Source: JAJXWB01 sp965246795
GTDB taxonomy: Bacteria; Pseudomonadota; Alphaproteobacteria; Rhizobiales; Beijerinckiaceae
Assembly (NCBI GenBank): GCA_965246795.1
Contig: CBDFFN010000021.1
Span: forward strand, 62,001-126,000
Reading direction: 5' to 3'
DNA length: 64,000 nt
The notes under the pieces were generated by a model, which made no database searches, was not told the DNA's origin, and was given only the letters and a program-made list of their open reading frames with translations. Numbering within the stretch: the stretch's first letter is position 1; every line of letters begins with the position of its first letter. Below, piece after piece: positions 8,533 to 17,865 of this stretch. Both the position numbers and the translations under genes were made by a program.

Positions 8533-8715
8533 ACGCTGCGTCTAGCACTCGCTGAAGGCCGCCTGAAAGGGGTGGCGCGGAGCCGTCATTTGACAGTCCA
8601 TACCCCCTCCCCCATGTTCCGGCTGACCCGGCTGAGCCCGCCGCCTGACGGAATCGCAGGCGCTACTGCGTCGCGTTCGCCCACCTAACGTCCTCAGAAA
8701 AAAGAGAAATTCTGG

Positions 8716-11547
8716 ATGAACGTCGTCATCGTCGAAAGCCCGTCCAAGGCCAAGACGATCAACAAATATCTTGGCCGCGAGTATGAGGTTCTGGCCTCCT
8801 TCGGTCACGTCCGCGACCTCGAAGCCAAGGACGGCTCGGTCGATCCGGAAGCCGATTTCGCGATGAAGTGGGATGTCGACGCGAAGTCCGCAAAGCGCCT
8901 GTCCGATATCGCCAGAGCCGTGAAGGATGCGGACAAGGTCATTCTCGCAACCGACCCGGATCGCGAGGGCGAGGCGATCTCCTGGCACGTGCTGGAAGTC
9001 CTCAAGGCAAAAAAGGTCCTGAAGGACAAGCGCATCGAGCGCGTCGTCTTCAATGCGATCACGAAGCAGGCCGTCACCGAGGCGATGGCGAAGCCGCGCG
9101 AGATCGACCAGGCGCTGGTCGATGCCTATCTGGCGCGCCGCGCGCTCGACTATCTCGTCGGCTTCTCCCTCTCGCCGGTCCTTTGGCGCAAGCTTCCGGG
9201 CGCCCGCTCGGCGGGCCGCGTACAGTCGGTCTCGCTTCGCCTCGTCTGCGACCGCGAGATGGAAATCGAGAAGTTCGTCTCTCGCGAGTACTGGTCGCTG
9301 GTCGCGCATCTGAAAACGGCAGCAAGCGAACCTTTCACGGCACGGCTCGTCGGCGCGGACGGACAGAAGATCACCCGGCTCGACATCGGCACGGGTGCAG
9401 AGGCCGAGGCTTTCAAGACGGCGCTTTCCAGCGCGACATTCCGCGTCGCCTCGGTCGAAGCGAAGCCGGCGAAGCGCCACCCATCCGCGCCATTCACGAC
9501 CTCGACCCTGCAGCAGGAAGCGTCGCGAAAGCTCGGCTTTGCGCCAGCGCGCACGATGCAAATTGCGCAGCGTCTCTATGAAGGCATCGATATCGGCGGC
9601 GAGACCGTCGGCCTCATTACGTATATGCGAACCGACGGCGTGGACGTCGCGCCCGAGGCCATCACCGCGGCGCGAAGTGTGATCGGCAAGGAGTACGGCG
9701 CCCGCTATGTGCCCGGTGCACCACGCAAGTACACGGTGAAGGCGAAGAACGCGCAGGAAGCGCACGAAGCTGTCCGCCCGACCGACCTCTCGCGTCTGCC
9801 GAAATCTGTGCGCGGCCTCGATCCCGAGCAGGCGAAACTTTACGAGCTCATCTGGACACGCACGATCGCGAGCCAGATGGAGTCGGCCGAGCTGGAGCGC
9901 ACGACCGTCGACATTGTTGCACGCGCCGGAGAGCGGAATCTGGAGCTGCGCGCGACCGGCCAAGTCGTGAAGTTTGACGGCTTTCTGCGTCTTTATCAGG
10001 AAGGCCGCGACGACGAGGCGGACGAGGATGGCAACCGCCTTCCCGCGATGCGTCAGGACGAGCCTCTGTCGCGAGAGAAAATCGAAGCGGACCAGCATTT
10101 CACGGAGCCGCCGCCGCGGTTCACGGAAGCGACGCTCATCAAGCGCATGGAGGAACTCGGCATCGGCCGTCCTTCGACCTATGCCTCGACGCTCGCTGTG
10201 CTGCGCGACCGCGATTACGTGAAGATCGACAAGAAGCGCCTCGTGCCGGAGGACAAGGGCCGGCTCGTCATCGCGTTCCTCGAAAGTTTCTTCGCGCGCT
10301 ACGTCGAATACGATTTCACGGCTGGACTTGAAGAGAAACTCGACCTCGTGTCGAATTCCGAGATCGAATGGAAGGAAGTTCTTCGCGACTTCTGGCGCGA
10401 TTTTTCGACGTCGATCGACGACATCAAGGATCTGCGCACGACGGAAGTGCTCGATGCGCTGAACGATCTTCTTGGCCCACACATCTTTCCGGCGCGCGAA
10501 GGCGGCGGTGATCCGCGCGCCTGTCCGTCCTGTGCGGAAGGCAAATTGTCGCTCAAGGTTGGCAAGTTCGGCGCCTTCATCGGCTGCTCGAATTATCCGG
10601 AATGCCGTTTCACGCGACCGCTCAATCCGGCCGCAGCCGAAGCCGCGATCAACGGCGAACGTCCGGGCGTGAAGGCGCTCGGCGCGGACCCTGAGTCGGG
10701 TGCCGAGGTGACGATACGCGACGGCCGTTTCGGTCCTTACATCCAGCTCGGCGAACAGGGCGACGACAAGGAAGCGAAGCCGAAACGCTCCTCGCTGCCG
10801 CGTGGTTTGAAGCCGGACGACGTGACGCTAGAAAAGGCGCTCGCGCTCCTGTCGCTGCCGCGCGAAGTCGCGAAACATCCCGAGAGCAAGGAGCCCATCC
10901 TCGCCGGCATCGGCCGCTATGGCCCGTACGTTCAACACGGACGTACCTACGCCAATCTTGCCGCCGACGACGATATCCTCATGATCGGTGGCAATCGCGC
11001 GATCGATCTCATCGTACAGAAGGAAAGCGGCGGTGGCGGAGGCCGTTTCGGCGGCAGCGCCGGACCTGGCCGTGTGATTGGCGATCATCCCGAAGGCGGT
11101 CCGGTGGCCGTGAAGGCCGGCCGGTTCGGCCAGTACGTCAACTGGGGCAAGATCAACGCGACGGTGCCGAAAGGCACGAACGCCGACGAACTTACGATGG
11201 AAGCCGCCATCACGCTTCTTGTGGCGAAGGCGAGTGGTACGGCGTCAGGCGGAGGTCGCGTCGTCGGCCAATATCCCGGCCACGGCGACATCGTTGCGCG
11301 CGAAGGTCGCTACGGGCCCTACGTCAGCCTCGGTAAGGTCAATGCGAACCTGCCGGACGGCGTGTCGCCCGACAGCGTCTCGCTCGAGGAGGCGATCTCG
11401 CTGATCGATGGACGCGGTGGGCCGGGCACGCCGGCCAAGAAGGGCAAGAGTACGGCGCGCAAGACAGCGGCGAAAAAAACGCCGGCGAAGAAAGCTGCCA
11501 AGGCCGTGACGAAGGCGAAGCCGAAGAAGGCTGCGGGCAAGGCGTGA
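8716..11547 (+). CDS. topA: DNA topoisomerase I (type IA)
   Basis: This 943-residue enzyme relaxes negative supercoils through a covalent 5'-phosphotyrosine. The TOPRIM domain opens the protein (VIVESPSKAKTI, ATDPDREGEAISWH), and the catalytic Tyr is residue 303 in GLITYMRTDGVD. A four-cysteine zinc ribbon (CPSC...CSNYPEC, about residues 603-630) is followed by repeated small topo C-terminal domains with the GRFGPYIQLG / GRYGPYVQHG / GRFGQYVNWG / GRYGPYVSLG motif. The protein ends in a Lys/Ala-rich DNA-binding tail. It leads the rightward group topA-GNAT. Its stop overlaps the GNAT start as GTGA. Confidence 0.97.
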   Translation: MNVVIVESPSKAKTINKYLGREYEVLASFGHVRDLEAKDGSVDPEADFAMKWDVDAKSAKRLSDIARAVKDADKVILATDPDREGEAISWHVLEVLKAKKVLKDKRIERVVFNAITKQAVTEAMAKPREIDQALVDAYLARRALDYLVGFSLSPVLWRKLPGARSAGRVQSVSLRLVCDREMEIEKFVSREYWSLVAHLKTAASEPFTARLVGADGQKITRLDIGTGAEAEAFKTALSSATFRVASVEAKPAKRHPSAPFTTSTLQQEASRKLGFAPARTMQIAQRLYEGIDIGGETVGLITYMRTDGVDVAPEAITAARSVIGKEYGARYVPGAPRKYTVKAKNAQEAHEAVRPTDLSRLPKSVRGLDPEQAKLYELIWTRTIASQMESAELERTTVDIVARAGERNLELRATGQVVKFDGFLRLYQEGRDDEADEDGNRLPAMRQDEPLSREKIEADQHFTEPPPRFTEATLIKRMEELGIGRPSTYASTLAVLRDRDYVKIDKKRLVPEDKGRLVIAFLESFFARYVEYDFTAGLEEKLDLVSNSEIEWKEVLRDFWRDFSTSIDDIKDLRTTEVLDALNDLLGPHIFPAREGGGDPRACPSCAEGKLSLKVGKFGAFIGCSNYPECRFTRPLNPAAAEAAINGERPGVKALGADPESGAEVTIRDGRFGPYIQLGEQGDDKEAKPKRSSLPRGLKPDDVTLEKALALLSLPREVAKHPESKEPILAGIGRYGPYVQHGRTYANLAADDDILMIGGNRAIDLIVQKESGGGGGRFGGSAGPGRVIGDHPEGGPVAVKAGRFGQYVNWGKINATVPKGTNADELTMEAAITLLVAKASGTASGGGRVVGQYPGHGDIVAREGRYGPYVSLGKVNANLPDGVSPDSVSLEEAISLIDGRGGPGTPAKKGKSTARKTAAKKTPAKKAAKAVTKAKPKKAAGKA

Positions 11548-11972
11548 CATCCGGCACAGCTGCGTTCGTCATTGCGCCGTTGCGCGACGACGAAATCGAG
11601 GCTGCCGTCGCGCTGTGGGATGAAGCAGGATTGCTTCGGCCTTGGAACGATCCGCGCGCCGACATCGCAATGGCAATGTCGAAAGAGTCGTCGGATGTGC
11701 TGGCCGGCAGATTTGGCGATATGCTTTTGACGACAGCGATGATCGGTCACGACGGGCACCGCGGCTGGGTCTATTATCTCGCGGTGGCGAAGACGGCGCG
11801 CGGTCGGGGCTTCGGCATGCAAATGATGCGCGCATGCGAGGACTGGTGTCACGCGAAACACGTGCCAAAATTGCAGCTTATGGTGCGCGGCGACAATGCA
11901 ACGACGCAGGCCTTTTACGACCACATCGGCTACGCGCGCAGCGACGTGGTCGTGATGGCGAAGGTGCTGTAG
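11544..11972 (+). CDS. GNAT family acetyltransferase (YpeA-like)
   Basis: This 142-residue protein has the GNAT fold. The acetyl-CoA-binding loop appears as VAKTARGRGFGMQMMRACEDW (R-G-x-G-x2-x-x-M), followed by the strand-helix LQLMVRGDNATTQAFYDHIGY, where the N-x-x-A-x-x-F-Y pattern is typical. It resembles the short YpeA-like proteins; the acceptor substrate is unknown. GTG at 11544 overlaps the topA stop (GTGA), so it is likely made from the topA message. Confidence 0.85.
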   Translation: MTSGTAAFVIAPLRDDEIEAAVALWDEAGLLRPWNDPRADIAMAMSKESSDVLAGRFGDMLLTTAMIGHDGHRGWVYYLAVAKTARGRGFGMQMMRACEDWCHAKHVPKLQLMVRGDNATTQAFYDHIGYARSDVVVMAKVL

Positions 11973-11978
11973 CGAGCT

Positions 11979-12656
11979 TTATTGCCGCACGAGAGGAATC
12001 TGCAAATTCGTCGGGCGGTTCTGCTCGCTGTCGAAGCCGCGGCCGTCGACATTGCGCGCGCCCCAGAAGAGCAGATCGTTGGCGATAAAAACGAGATCGT
12101 ATTCCATGAAGTTTTTGCCTTCGGTCAGACCGAAAAGCGCAAACGCCTTCCCGAACACGCTCTGCGTTTTCCCGATCTCCCACTTCGCATAGCTTTGGCT
12201 CCCGACCTGATTCAAAACATCGGCAAAAGGCTGCAAGAGCGGCGTGACATCGTAGGCCTCGTCGGCGACGAAATCGACTTTCTGCGCACCTGCCGCAATC
12301 GGATGATCGCCGCGCCAAAGCATGTGGCCGACAAGGTGGATGCGGGCGAGAGGCACTTTACCGGCGGGGTCGGCGAAATTGGTGATCGTCAGATCGAAAC
12401 GATCGCCCGGAAGCGCCTTGAATTGCCGTGTCAGATAGAACGGCTTCAGAGAGCCGTCCGCGTTCTTTGCCGCGCTCGGGCGCACTTCCGGCGCAAGGCT
12501 TCGCCAATTGCCGAGAACGGCCTGCTTCGTTTGTTCGAGAGTCATGGATTTTGGATTCCTGTCTTGCGCTTGGGAAGGGAGCATCATGCAGCTTCCCATC
12601 ACCGCGATGCAGGCGAGCGCGAATGTGCGTGGCATCGCGAATTGGTGGAAAGGCAT
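11979..12656 (-). CDS. conserved secreted protein of unknown function
   Basis: I do not recognise a named domain. From ATG 12656 the protein is 225 residues, with a hydrophobic signal segment (FALACIAVMGSCMML) and a likely cleavage site near SQAQD. The mature part is a mixed sequence with FYLTRQFKALPGDRFDL, LARIHLVGHMLWRGDHPI and a strongly conserved-looking end (NFMEYDLVFIANDLLFWGARNVDGRGFD). It looks like a periplasmic beta-rich protein. The start at 12656 has GGAG 5 bases upstream; a longer start at 12686 would place its coding sequence inside a candidate TetR operator, so I reject it. It is divergent from the TetR gene and is its obvious candidate target. Confidence 0.72.
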   Translation of the reverse strand: MPFHQFAMPRTFALACIAVMGSCMMLPSQAQDRNPKSMTLEQTKQAVLGNWRSLAPEVRPSAAKNADGSLKPFYLTRQFKALPGDRFDLTITNFADPAGKVPLARIHLVGHMLWRGDHPIAAGAQKVDFVADEAYDVTPLLQPFADVLNQVGSQSYAKWEIGKTQSVFGKAFALFGLTEGKNFMEYDLVFIANDLLFWGARNVDGRGFDSEQNRPTNLQIPLVRQ

Positions 12657-12671
12657 CGGCGCTCCAGCGTC

Positions 12672-12687
12672 TATGACGATCATCATA
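12672..12687. promoter_or_regulatory. candidate TetR operator 1
   Basis: TATGACGATCATCATA is a near-perfect 16-bp palindrome, extended by C and G on the outside. It lies in the divergent gap between the secreted-protein gene and the TetR gene. It matches the second site at 12712-12727 in 13 of 16 positions. Confidence 0.6.
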
Positions 12688-12711
12688 GTAGCGAAAATGA
12701 CGGCATGTGTC

Positions 12712-12727
12712 TATGTCGGTCGTCATA
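12712..12727. promoter_or_regulatory. candidate TetR operator 2
   Basis: TATGTCGGTCGTCATA shares the pattern TATGnCGnTCnTCATA with the site at 12672. Start-to-start spacing is 40 bases, close to four helical turns, so two dimers could bind the same face of the DNA. It ends 22 bases before the TetR start codon. Confidence 0.6.
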
Positions 12728-12749
12728 ATTCTCGCCGGAGTGGCGCAGG

Positions 12750-13316
12750 TTGGCGGCGGACGTCCGAAAAAAGATGATCGAAGGCACGATGTCGCTTCTG
12801 GCGCGCCACGGCCTGCACGGCACTTCGTTCTCGGCGATTCTAGCGGAAACAGGCGCGCCGCGTGGGTCGCTCTATCATCACTTTCCGACCGGCAAGGACG
12901 AGTTGGTCGCTGCCGCGGTCGACGAAGCCGGAAAAGTGCTGCGCGACGCGCTGGCAGTCGCGTCCGGGCAACCGGCAAAAGCGGTCGTGGAACGCTTTCT
13001 TGCCATCTGGCGCACAGTGCTCACACGCGGCGAATGCGACGCTGGTTGTGCTGTGCTCGCTGTTACGATTGAAGGCGCGCCGCCGGAATTGCGCGCACGT
13101 GCCGCAAACATCTTTCTTTCCTGGTGCGCGTTATTGAGCGATCTGCTGACGCGCGGCGGCCTTCCGCGCAAACAAGCGGAGACTTTCGCCGTGACGTTGA
13201 TTGCCGCCGTAGAAGGCGCGGTCGCTTTGAGCCGCGCCGCTGGCCATGCAAAACCGTTCGAGACGGTCGCCGCGCAACTTCTCGGCCTGGTGCACACGAT
13301 GACGCGGGAACAATGA
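12750..13316 (+). CDS. TetR/AcrR family transcriptional regulator
   Basis: This 188-residue regulator has an N-terminal helix-turn-helix of the TetR type (GTSFSAILAETGAPRGSLYHHFPTGKDELV, residues about 24-54) and an all-helical C-terminal ligand domain with the LmrA/YxaF-like pattern (GCAVLAVTIEGAPPELR). It probably represses itself and the divergent secreted-protein gene through the two palindromes at 12672 and 12712. The inducer is unknown. The start is TTG at 12750, with GGAG 10 bases upstream. rnr follows 7 bases after the stop. Confidence 0.88.
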   Translation: MAADVRKKMIEGTMSLLARHGLHGTSFSAILAETGAPRGSLYHHFPTGKDELVAAAVDEAGKVLRDALAVASGQPAKAVVERFLAIWRTVLTRGECDAGCAVLAVTIEGAPPELRARAANIFLSWCALLSDLLTRGGLPRKQAETFAVTLIAAVEGAVALSRAAGHAKPFETVAAQLLGLVHTMTREQ

Positions 13317-13323
13317 ACAAACG

Positions 13324-15621
13324 ATGGTAAAGACGCCGAGACCGAAGGCAAAGAGCCCGAGCCGCGAAGACATCCTCGCCTTCATCGCGCGCGAGCGCGA
13401 GGCCGGGCGCAGCGACAAGGTCGGCAAGCGCGAAATCGCGCGCGCCTTTGGGCTTACTGGTTCCGACAAGATCGGTCTGAAAGCGATCCTGCGCGACCTC
13501 GAGAACGACGGCCGCGTTACCCGCCATAGGAAGGGCCTTGCTGTGCCCGGCGTGCTGCCGCCTGTCGTACTTGCCGATGTCGTGCGCGTCGACAGCGACG
13601 GCGAATTGATCGCGACTCCCGTCGAATGGGACGAAGCGCAGCTTGGTCCCCTGCCCCACATCCTTCTGCATCGACCCCGTCGTCCCAAACCTGGCGATGT
13701 CGCGCCGGGCGTCGGCGATCGCGCGCTCGTGCGCACCGAGCGGCTTCACGACGCCGACGAAGCAGCACCGCAATACAGCGGGCGCGTTATCAAGCTGCTG
13801 AACAAGGCGCGCGCGCGTGTGCTCGGCATCTTCCGTATCGGCGTGCGCGGCGCACGCATCGAGCCCGTCGACAAGAAACAGATCGGCCGTGAGTATATCG
13901 TCGCGCAGGCCGATCGCGGCGACGCGCAAGATGGCGATCTTGTCGCGGTCGAGCTTCTTGGCGGATCACGGTTTGGCGCGACGCAAGCACGTGTGCGCGA
14001 AGTCGTCGGCACGCTCGCAAGCGAAAAAGCCGTCAGCCTCATCGCGCTGCATGCGCATGGCATCCCCGATGCCTTTCGCGCCGACACGCTCGCGGAAGCC
14101 GCCGCGGCGCGACAGACCGCCGTGCAGGCCGAAGGTTTTTCGCGGGAGGATTGGCGCGACATGCCGCTCGTCACCATCGATCCGCCGGACGCGAAAGATC
14201 ACGACGACGCGGTCTTCGCCGAACCCGATACCGATCCCGCCAACGACGGCGGTTTCATCGTCACCGTCGCGATTGCCGACGTCTCGTGGTATGTGCGGCC
14301 CGACAGTGCGCTCGATCGCGAGGCGGTGTTCCGCGGAAATTCTGTCTACTTTCCCGATCGCGTCGTGCCGATGCTACCGGAAGAAATCTCGAACGATCTC
14401 TGTTCGCTCGTGCCGATGCAGGATCGTCCGGCGCTTGTCGTGCGACTTTTTCTCGGCGCGGATGGGGCTAAGAAACGACACACATTCCATCGCGTGATGA
14501 TGCGCTCGCACGCAAAGCTTAGTTACGCGCAAGCGCAAACTGGTTTCGACGGAAAGCCCGACGACATCGCCGCGCCAATGGTCGAGCGCGTATTGCAGCC
14601 CCTGTTCGCAGCCTATCAATGCGCGAAGCAAGCGCGCGAAAATCGCGGTCCGCTCGATCTTGATCTCCCCGAACGCAAGATCCTGCTGAAGGACGACGGC
14701 ACGGTTGATCGCGTCGTCATTCCGCCGCGGCTCGAAGCGCACCGGCTGATCGAGGAATTCATGATCCTTGCCAACGTCGCCGCGGCCGAGACGCTCGAAG
14801 ACAAGCGGCAGTCGCTCATCTATCGCGCGCACGACGAGCCGAGCGCGGAAAAACTCACGGCGCTCTCGGAATTCCTCGCGACGATCGGCATCAAACTCGC
14901 GAAGGGCCAGACCATTCGCGCCGCGACGTTCAACAATATTCTCGCGCGCGTGAAAGACACCGAGAACGAGAACCTCGTCAACGAAGTCGTCCTGCGGTCG
15001 CAGGCGCAGGCGGAATATACGGCGGAGAACTACGGACACTTCGGGCTCAACCTGCGGCGCTATGCGCATTTCACGTCGCCGATCCGGCGCTACGCCGATC
15101 TCATCGTGCATCGCGCACTCGTGCGGGCACTAAAACTTGGGCCGGGCGGCTTGCCCGACACCGCTGGCGGCGGCCTCGCGGAGATCGCGACGCGCATCTC
15201 GGCGGCGGAGCGTCGGGCGATGGCGGCGGAGCGCGAGACAAACGACCGCCTGATCGCCGGTTATCTCGCAGACAGGATCGGCGCGAGTTTCACAGGTCGC
15301 GTTGCGGGCGTCACGCGCGCAGGCCTGTTCGTGAAGTTGAAAGAGACCGGCGCCGACGGCTTCGTGCCGATGTCGACGCTCGGCAACGAACATTTTCATT
15401 TCGACGAGGTCGCGAGCGCCATTGTCGGCTCCCGCAGCGGTACGGGCTGGCGGCTCGGCGACTTCGTCGAGGTCAAACTCGTCGAGGCCGCGCCGATCGC
15501 TGGCGCGCTGCGTTTCGAGATTGAGAGCGACGGACGCGCGATCCGGACGTCGGGTGCAGGCAGGGGAAGCCGACGACCGACGCTGCGTGGACGCCCGCAG
15601 CGGCGGGGCGGCAAGCGCTAG
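13324..15621 (+). CDS. rnr: ribonuclease R
   Basis: This 765-residue 3'-to-5' exoribonuclease of the RNase II/R family has an N-terminal winged-helix region (about residues 10-75) and cold-shock domains. The RNB catalytic domain holds the Asp cluster TIDPPDAKDHDDAVF (about residues 283-297), and the later motif HFTSPIRRYADLIVHRAL is also intact. A C-terminal S1 domain (SFTGRVAGVTRAGLFVKLKE) and a basic tail (RRGGKR) complete it. It degrades structured RNA and acts in rRNA and tmRNA-linked decay. It lies close behind topA and the TetR gene. Confidence 0.96.
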   Translation: MVKTPRPKAKSPSREDILAFIAREREAGRSDKVGKREIARAFGLTGSDKIGLKAILRDLENDGRVTRHRKGLAVPGVLPPVVLADVVRVDSDGELIATPVEWDEAQLGPLPHILLHRPRRPKPGDVAPGVGDRALVRTERLHDADEAAPQYSGRVIKLLNKARARVLGIFRIGVRGARIEPVDKKQIGREYIVAQADRGDAQDGDLVAVELLGGSRFGATQARVREVVGTLASEKAVSLIALHAHGIPDAFRADTLAEAAAARQTAVQAEGFSREDWRDMPLVTIDPPDAKDHDDAVFAEPDTDPANDGGFIVTVAIADVSWYVRPDSALDREAVFRGNSVYFPDRVVPMLPEEISNDLCSLVPMQDRPALVVRLFLGADGAKKRHTFHRVMMRSHAKLSYAQAQTGFDGKPDDIAAPMVERVLQPLFAAYQCAKQARENRGPLDLDLPERKILLKDDGTVDRVVIPPRLEAHRLIEEFMILANVAAAETLEDKRQSLIYRAHDEPSAEKLTALSEFLATIGIKLAKGQTIRAATFNNILARVKDTENENLVNEVVLRSQAQAEYTAENYGHFGLNLRRYAHFTSPIRRYADLIVHRALVRALKLGPGGLPDTAGGGLAEIATRISAAERRAMAAERETNDRLIAGYLADRIGASFTGRVAGVTRAGLFVKLKETGADGFVPMSTLGNEHFHFDEVASAIVGSRSGTGWRLGDFVEVKLVEAAPIAGALRFEIESDGRAIRTSGAGRGSRRPTLRGRPQRRGGKR

Positions 15622-15622
15622 A

Positions 15623-16426
15623 TCAGACTTCTTCGGTCGTGATTTCGAAGCGCGTGAGAATATTCGATCCGAAGGTGAGCGTCAGCGGCACATCTTCCGC
15701 GTCCCGTCCGCGGGCAATCAGAATCCGGCCGATGCGCGGATCGTTGTTGCGCGGATCGAACATGTGCCAACGATCGCCGATATAGACCTCCATCCAGGCC
15801 GCAAAATCCTGCGGTGCATAGGGCGGCGGCAGGCCGATGTCGCTGATATATCCCGTGCAGTAGCGCGCCGGAATGTTGAGGCTTCGACAGAACGCAATCG
15901 CGAGATGGGCGTAGTCGCGGCAGACACCCTGCTTTTCTTCGTAGGCTTCGAGCGCCGTCCGCGTCGGTCGTGAATGCTGGTAGTTGAATACGATATGGTC
16001 GTGCACGAAATCGCAGACCGCCTGAACGCGCGCCCAACCGGGTGGCGTGTTCTGGAAAAGATTCCACGCAATGTCGGAAAGACGCGACGTCTCGCAATAC
16101 CGGCTGCCCAGCAGATATAGCAGCGCGTCCGTCGGAAGATTCTCGACAGGAACCTGAGTGGCGGTCCGCTCGTGCGCGTCCCAGTTGCCGGAATCGCGGA
16201 CGATCCCTTCGGTGCGCAACGCGAATGTTCCCGCCGGCGCAAGCATTCGGTTGCACCAGTTTCCATGACTGTCGTGATAGCCGGTCACCGGCACGAACGG
16301 GTCCGTTCGCAAAACATCGACGACCTCGAGATCGGCAGCCCGAGACGCGTGCACGTTCAGGGTCGCAATGACCGGCGTGACCTGAGAGAAATTGTAGATC
16401 ATCTCGCAGCCCACTCGAATTCGCAT
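15623..16426 (-). CDS. transglutaminase-like (cysteine protease fold) family protein
   Basis: From ATG 16426 (GGAGAG just upstream) the protein is 267 residues. It has an N-terminal beta region and a transglutaminase-like core with the catalytic Cys in QGVCRDYAHLAIAFCRSL and the Asp in WHMFDPRN. The strand that normally carries the catalytic His (H-A-W-x-E-V) reads FAAWMEVYIG, so the His is replaced by Ala. That makes ordinary transglutaminase or protease activity doubtful, though this subfamily is known to vary at this position. The gene ends 1 base from rnr, which converges on it. Substrate unknown. Confidence 0.82.
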   Translation of the reverse strand: MRIRVGCEMIYNFSQVTPVIATLNVHASRAADLEVVDVLRTDPFVPVTGYHDSHGNWCNRMLAPAGTFALRTEGIVRDSGNWDAHERTATQVPVENLPTDALLYLLGSRYCETSRLSDIAWNLFQNTPPGWARVQAVCDFVHDHIVFNYQHSRPTRTALEAYEEKQGVCRDYAHLAIAFCRSLNIPARYCTGYISDIGLPPPYAPQDFAAWMEVYIGDRWHMFDPRNNDPRIGRILIARGRDAEDVPLTLTFGSNILTRFEITTEEV

Positions 16427-16637
16427 GATCTCTCCGGTTCGTGCCAATCCCATCGTTATCAAGAAAAACGATCTTCGTTCCAACTATTTACGCGGGGACA
16501 TGCATCTGTGTGCTCATTCGAACAACGTTCGTGATTAGTCGAGCATCACCGCGACGCGCCACGATCCTGCGAGAAGCTGGAACCCTTCAGCAAGTCAGCT
16601 GCCGCTGTCTCGCGTGGCGATCTGCCGCTGCTAAGCG

Positions 16638-17573
16638 TTAATCTGCTCTCTGAACAGGCGGCTGCGTCGCAGCCTGCGCTGGAAAGATGGTCGCAGGCGG
16701 CGAACCCTGATTTCGATCAGGACTGTCGAGAGTACCATCGGCGAGATGGTTGACAGGATCGTCTTCGCGATGCCGGCGGATCAAGGTCTTTGCAGAATTG
16801 CCGAAATAGACGCGAAGACCGCCGAGAACTGCTGCATACCGACGCTCGCCGACGCGACCCTCTGCAAACAGCGAAACGCCCGTAGCGCCTCCGACCGGCA
16901 GCAGATATTCCGCGCCGAAAGCGGCCGCATGCAAGCGGTTCGTGTAGCGATGCCCAACGGACAGTTTCAGATTGTCCATCGCGTAGACGGACAGATCGAT
17001 TTTGTCGAAGAAGTGCGTTGCCTGCCTTCTTCCGCCGGGAAGAAATACAAATCCGAACGGCGTGGCGCCAAAGATCGGCGCGCCTGGCGAACGTCGGCCC
17101 GTTTCAGCGCCGAGAAGACCCGAGATGGTGAACACACCGAGGTAGCCCTCCGCCTCGACACCGATCCGCCCCTGCGTGGTGTTGCCGACGCCAAAATGCG
17201 CCACCGAACCATATGCCCCGAAGAGCCCTCGTGCAGGATCCCGCGCGAAGACGTGGCCAGCCGCGCCAAGATAGGGACGTCCGAATGTTGTCGCGGCAAT
17301 GCCGTCGATTTGTACGCCCAGCGAAGGTGTCAACGGCGCAGAAATCGACGCGGCCGCGCCTGCGCCGCCGCGCCAGGGAGTCCCGACGCCCCCGAAAAGA
17401 CCAGGAGATTGGCCGCGGAGCGCAGCGCCGCCGCCAAAACCCTCGACCTTGCCGTTTATACCATCGACGGCCGGCAGTTGCGTGAACACGGGCGGCGGAA
17501 CGGCGATATCTGCAGCAATGGAATTGTTCGCCAGAAATCCGACGGCAAACGTGACCACGATCGAACGCAACAC
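16638..17573 (-). CDS. outer-membrane beta-barrel-like protein, unknown function
   Basis: No named family was recognised. From GTG 17573 the protein is 311 residues with a clean signal peptide (FAVGFLANNSIAA, cleavage before DIAVPPPVF). It is then rich in Gly and aromatic residues in alternating short stretches (GVQIDGIAATTFGRPYLG; YGSVAHFGVGNTTQG; LKLSVGHRYTNRLHAAAFGAEYLLP), as in beta-barrels. It ends in a polar tail after YFGNSAKTLIRRHREDDP. The GTG has GAGG upstream; an ATG at 17627 would add a basic leader before the signal sequence and is less likely. Some 211 bases without a gene separate it from the transglutaminase-like gene. Confidence 0.65.
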   Translation of the reverse strand: MLRSIVVTFAVGFLANNSIAADIAVPPPVFTQLPAVDGINGKVEGFGGGAALRGQSPGLFGGVGTPWRGGAGAAASISAPLTPSLGVQIDGIAATTFGRPYLGAAGHVFARDPARGLFGAYGSVAHFGVGNTTQGRIGVEAEGYLGVFTISGLLGAETGRRSPGAPIFGATPFGFVFLPGGRRQATHFFDKIDLSVYAMDNLKLSVGHRYTNRLHAAAFGAEYLLPVGGATGVSLFAEGRVGERRYAAVLGGLRVYFGNSAKTLIRRHREDDPVNHLADGTLDSPDRNQGSPPATIFPAQAATQPPVQRAD

Positions 17574-17865
17574 GATAAACGCGCCCTCAAGCTGCCGTAA
17601 GCTCGGCTTTAAACGAAGGCGACGCAAGATAGCCGTGTCAGCTTCTTTTGTTTACCAGCTGTTGTTCAAGGCAGGTGACTTTGCAGCAACGCTGCTTGCT
17701 CGCGTAGCGCAAAGGTAGCCAACAATCCGGCAGTCTTACAGTAATTACGTCGTTGAATTCGCGTCTTTCTCTTCCGATCGCATTTGGGCGACAGCTGCTC
17801 AAGACGGCGCGTCGCACGAAAGATTTGCCTGTCTCATCAAAGTGAACCCGCGGTCGGGATCCTCG

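Noticed and set aside
8542..10482. A 646-codon open frame on the minus strand
   Set aside because: It is antisense to topA, whose motifs are complete; the translation is a charged shadow.
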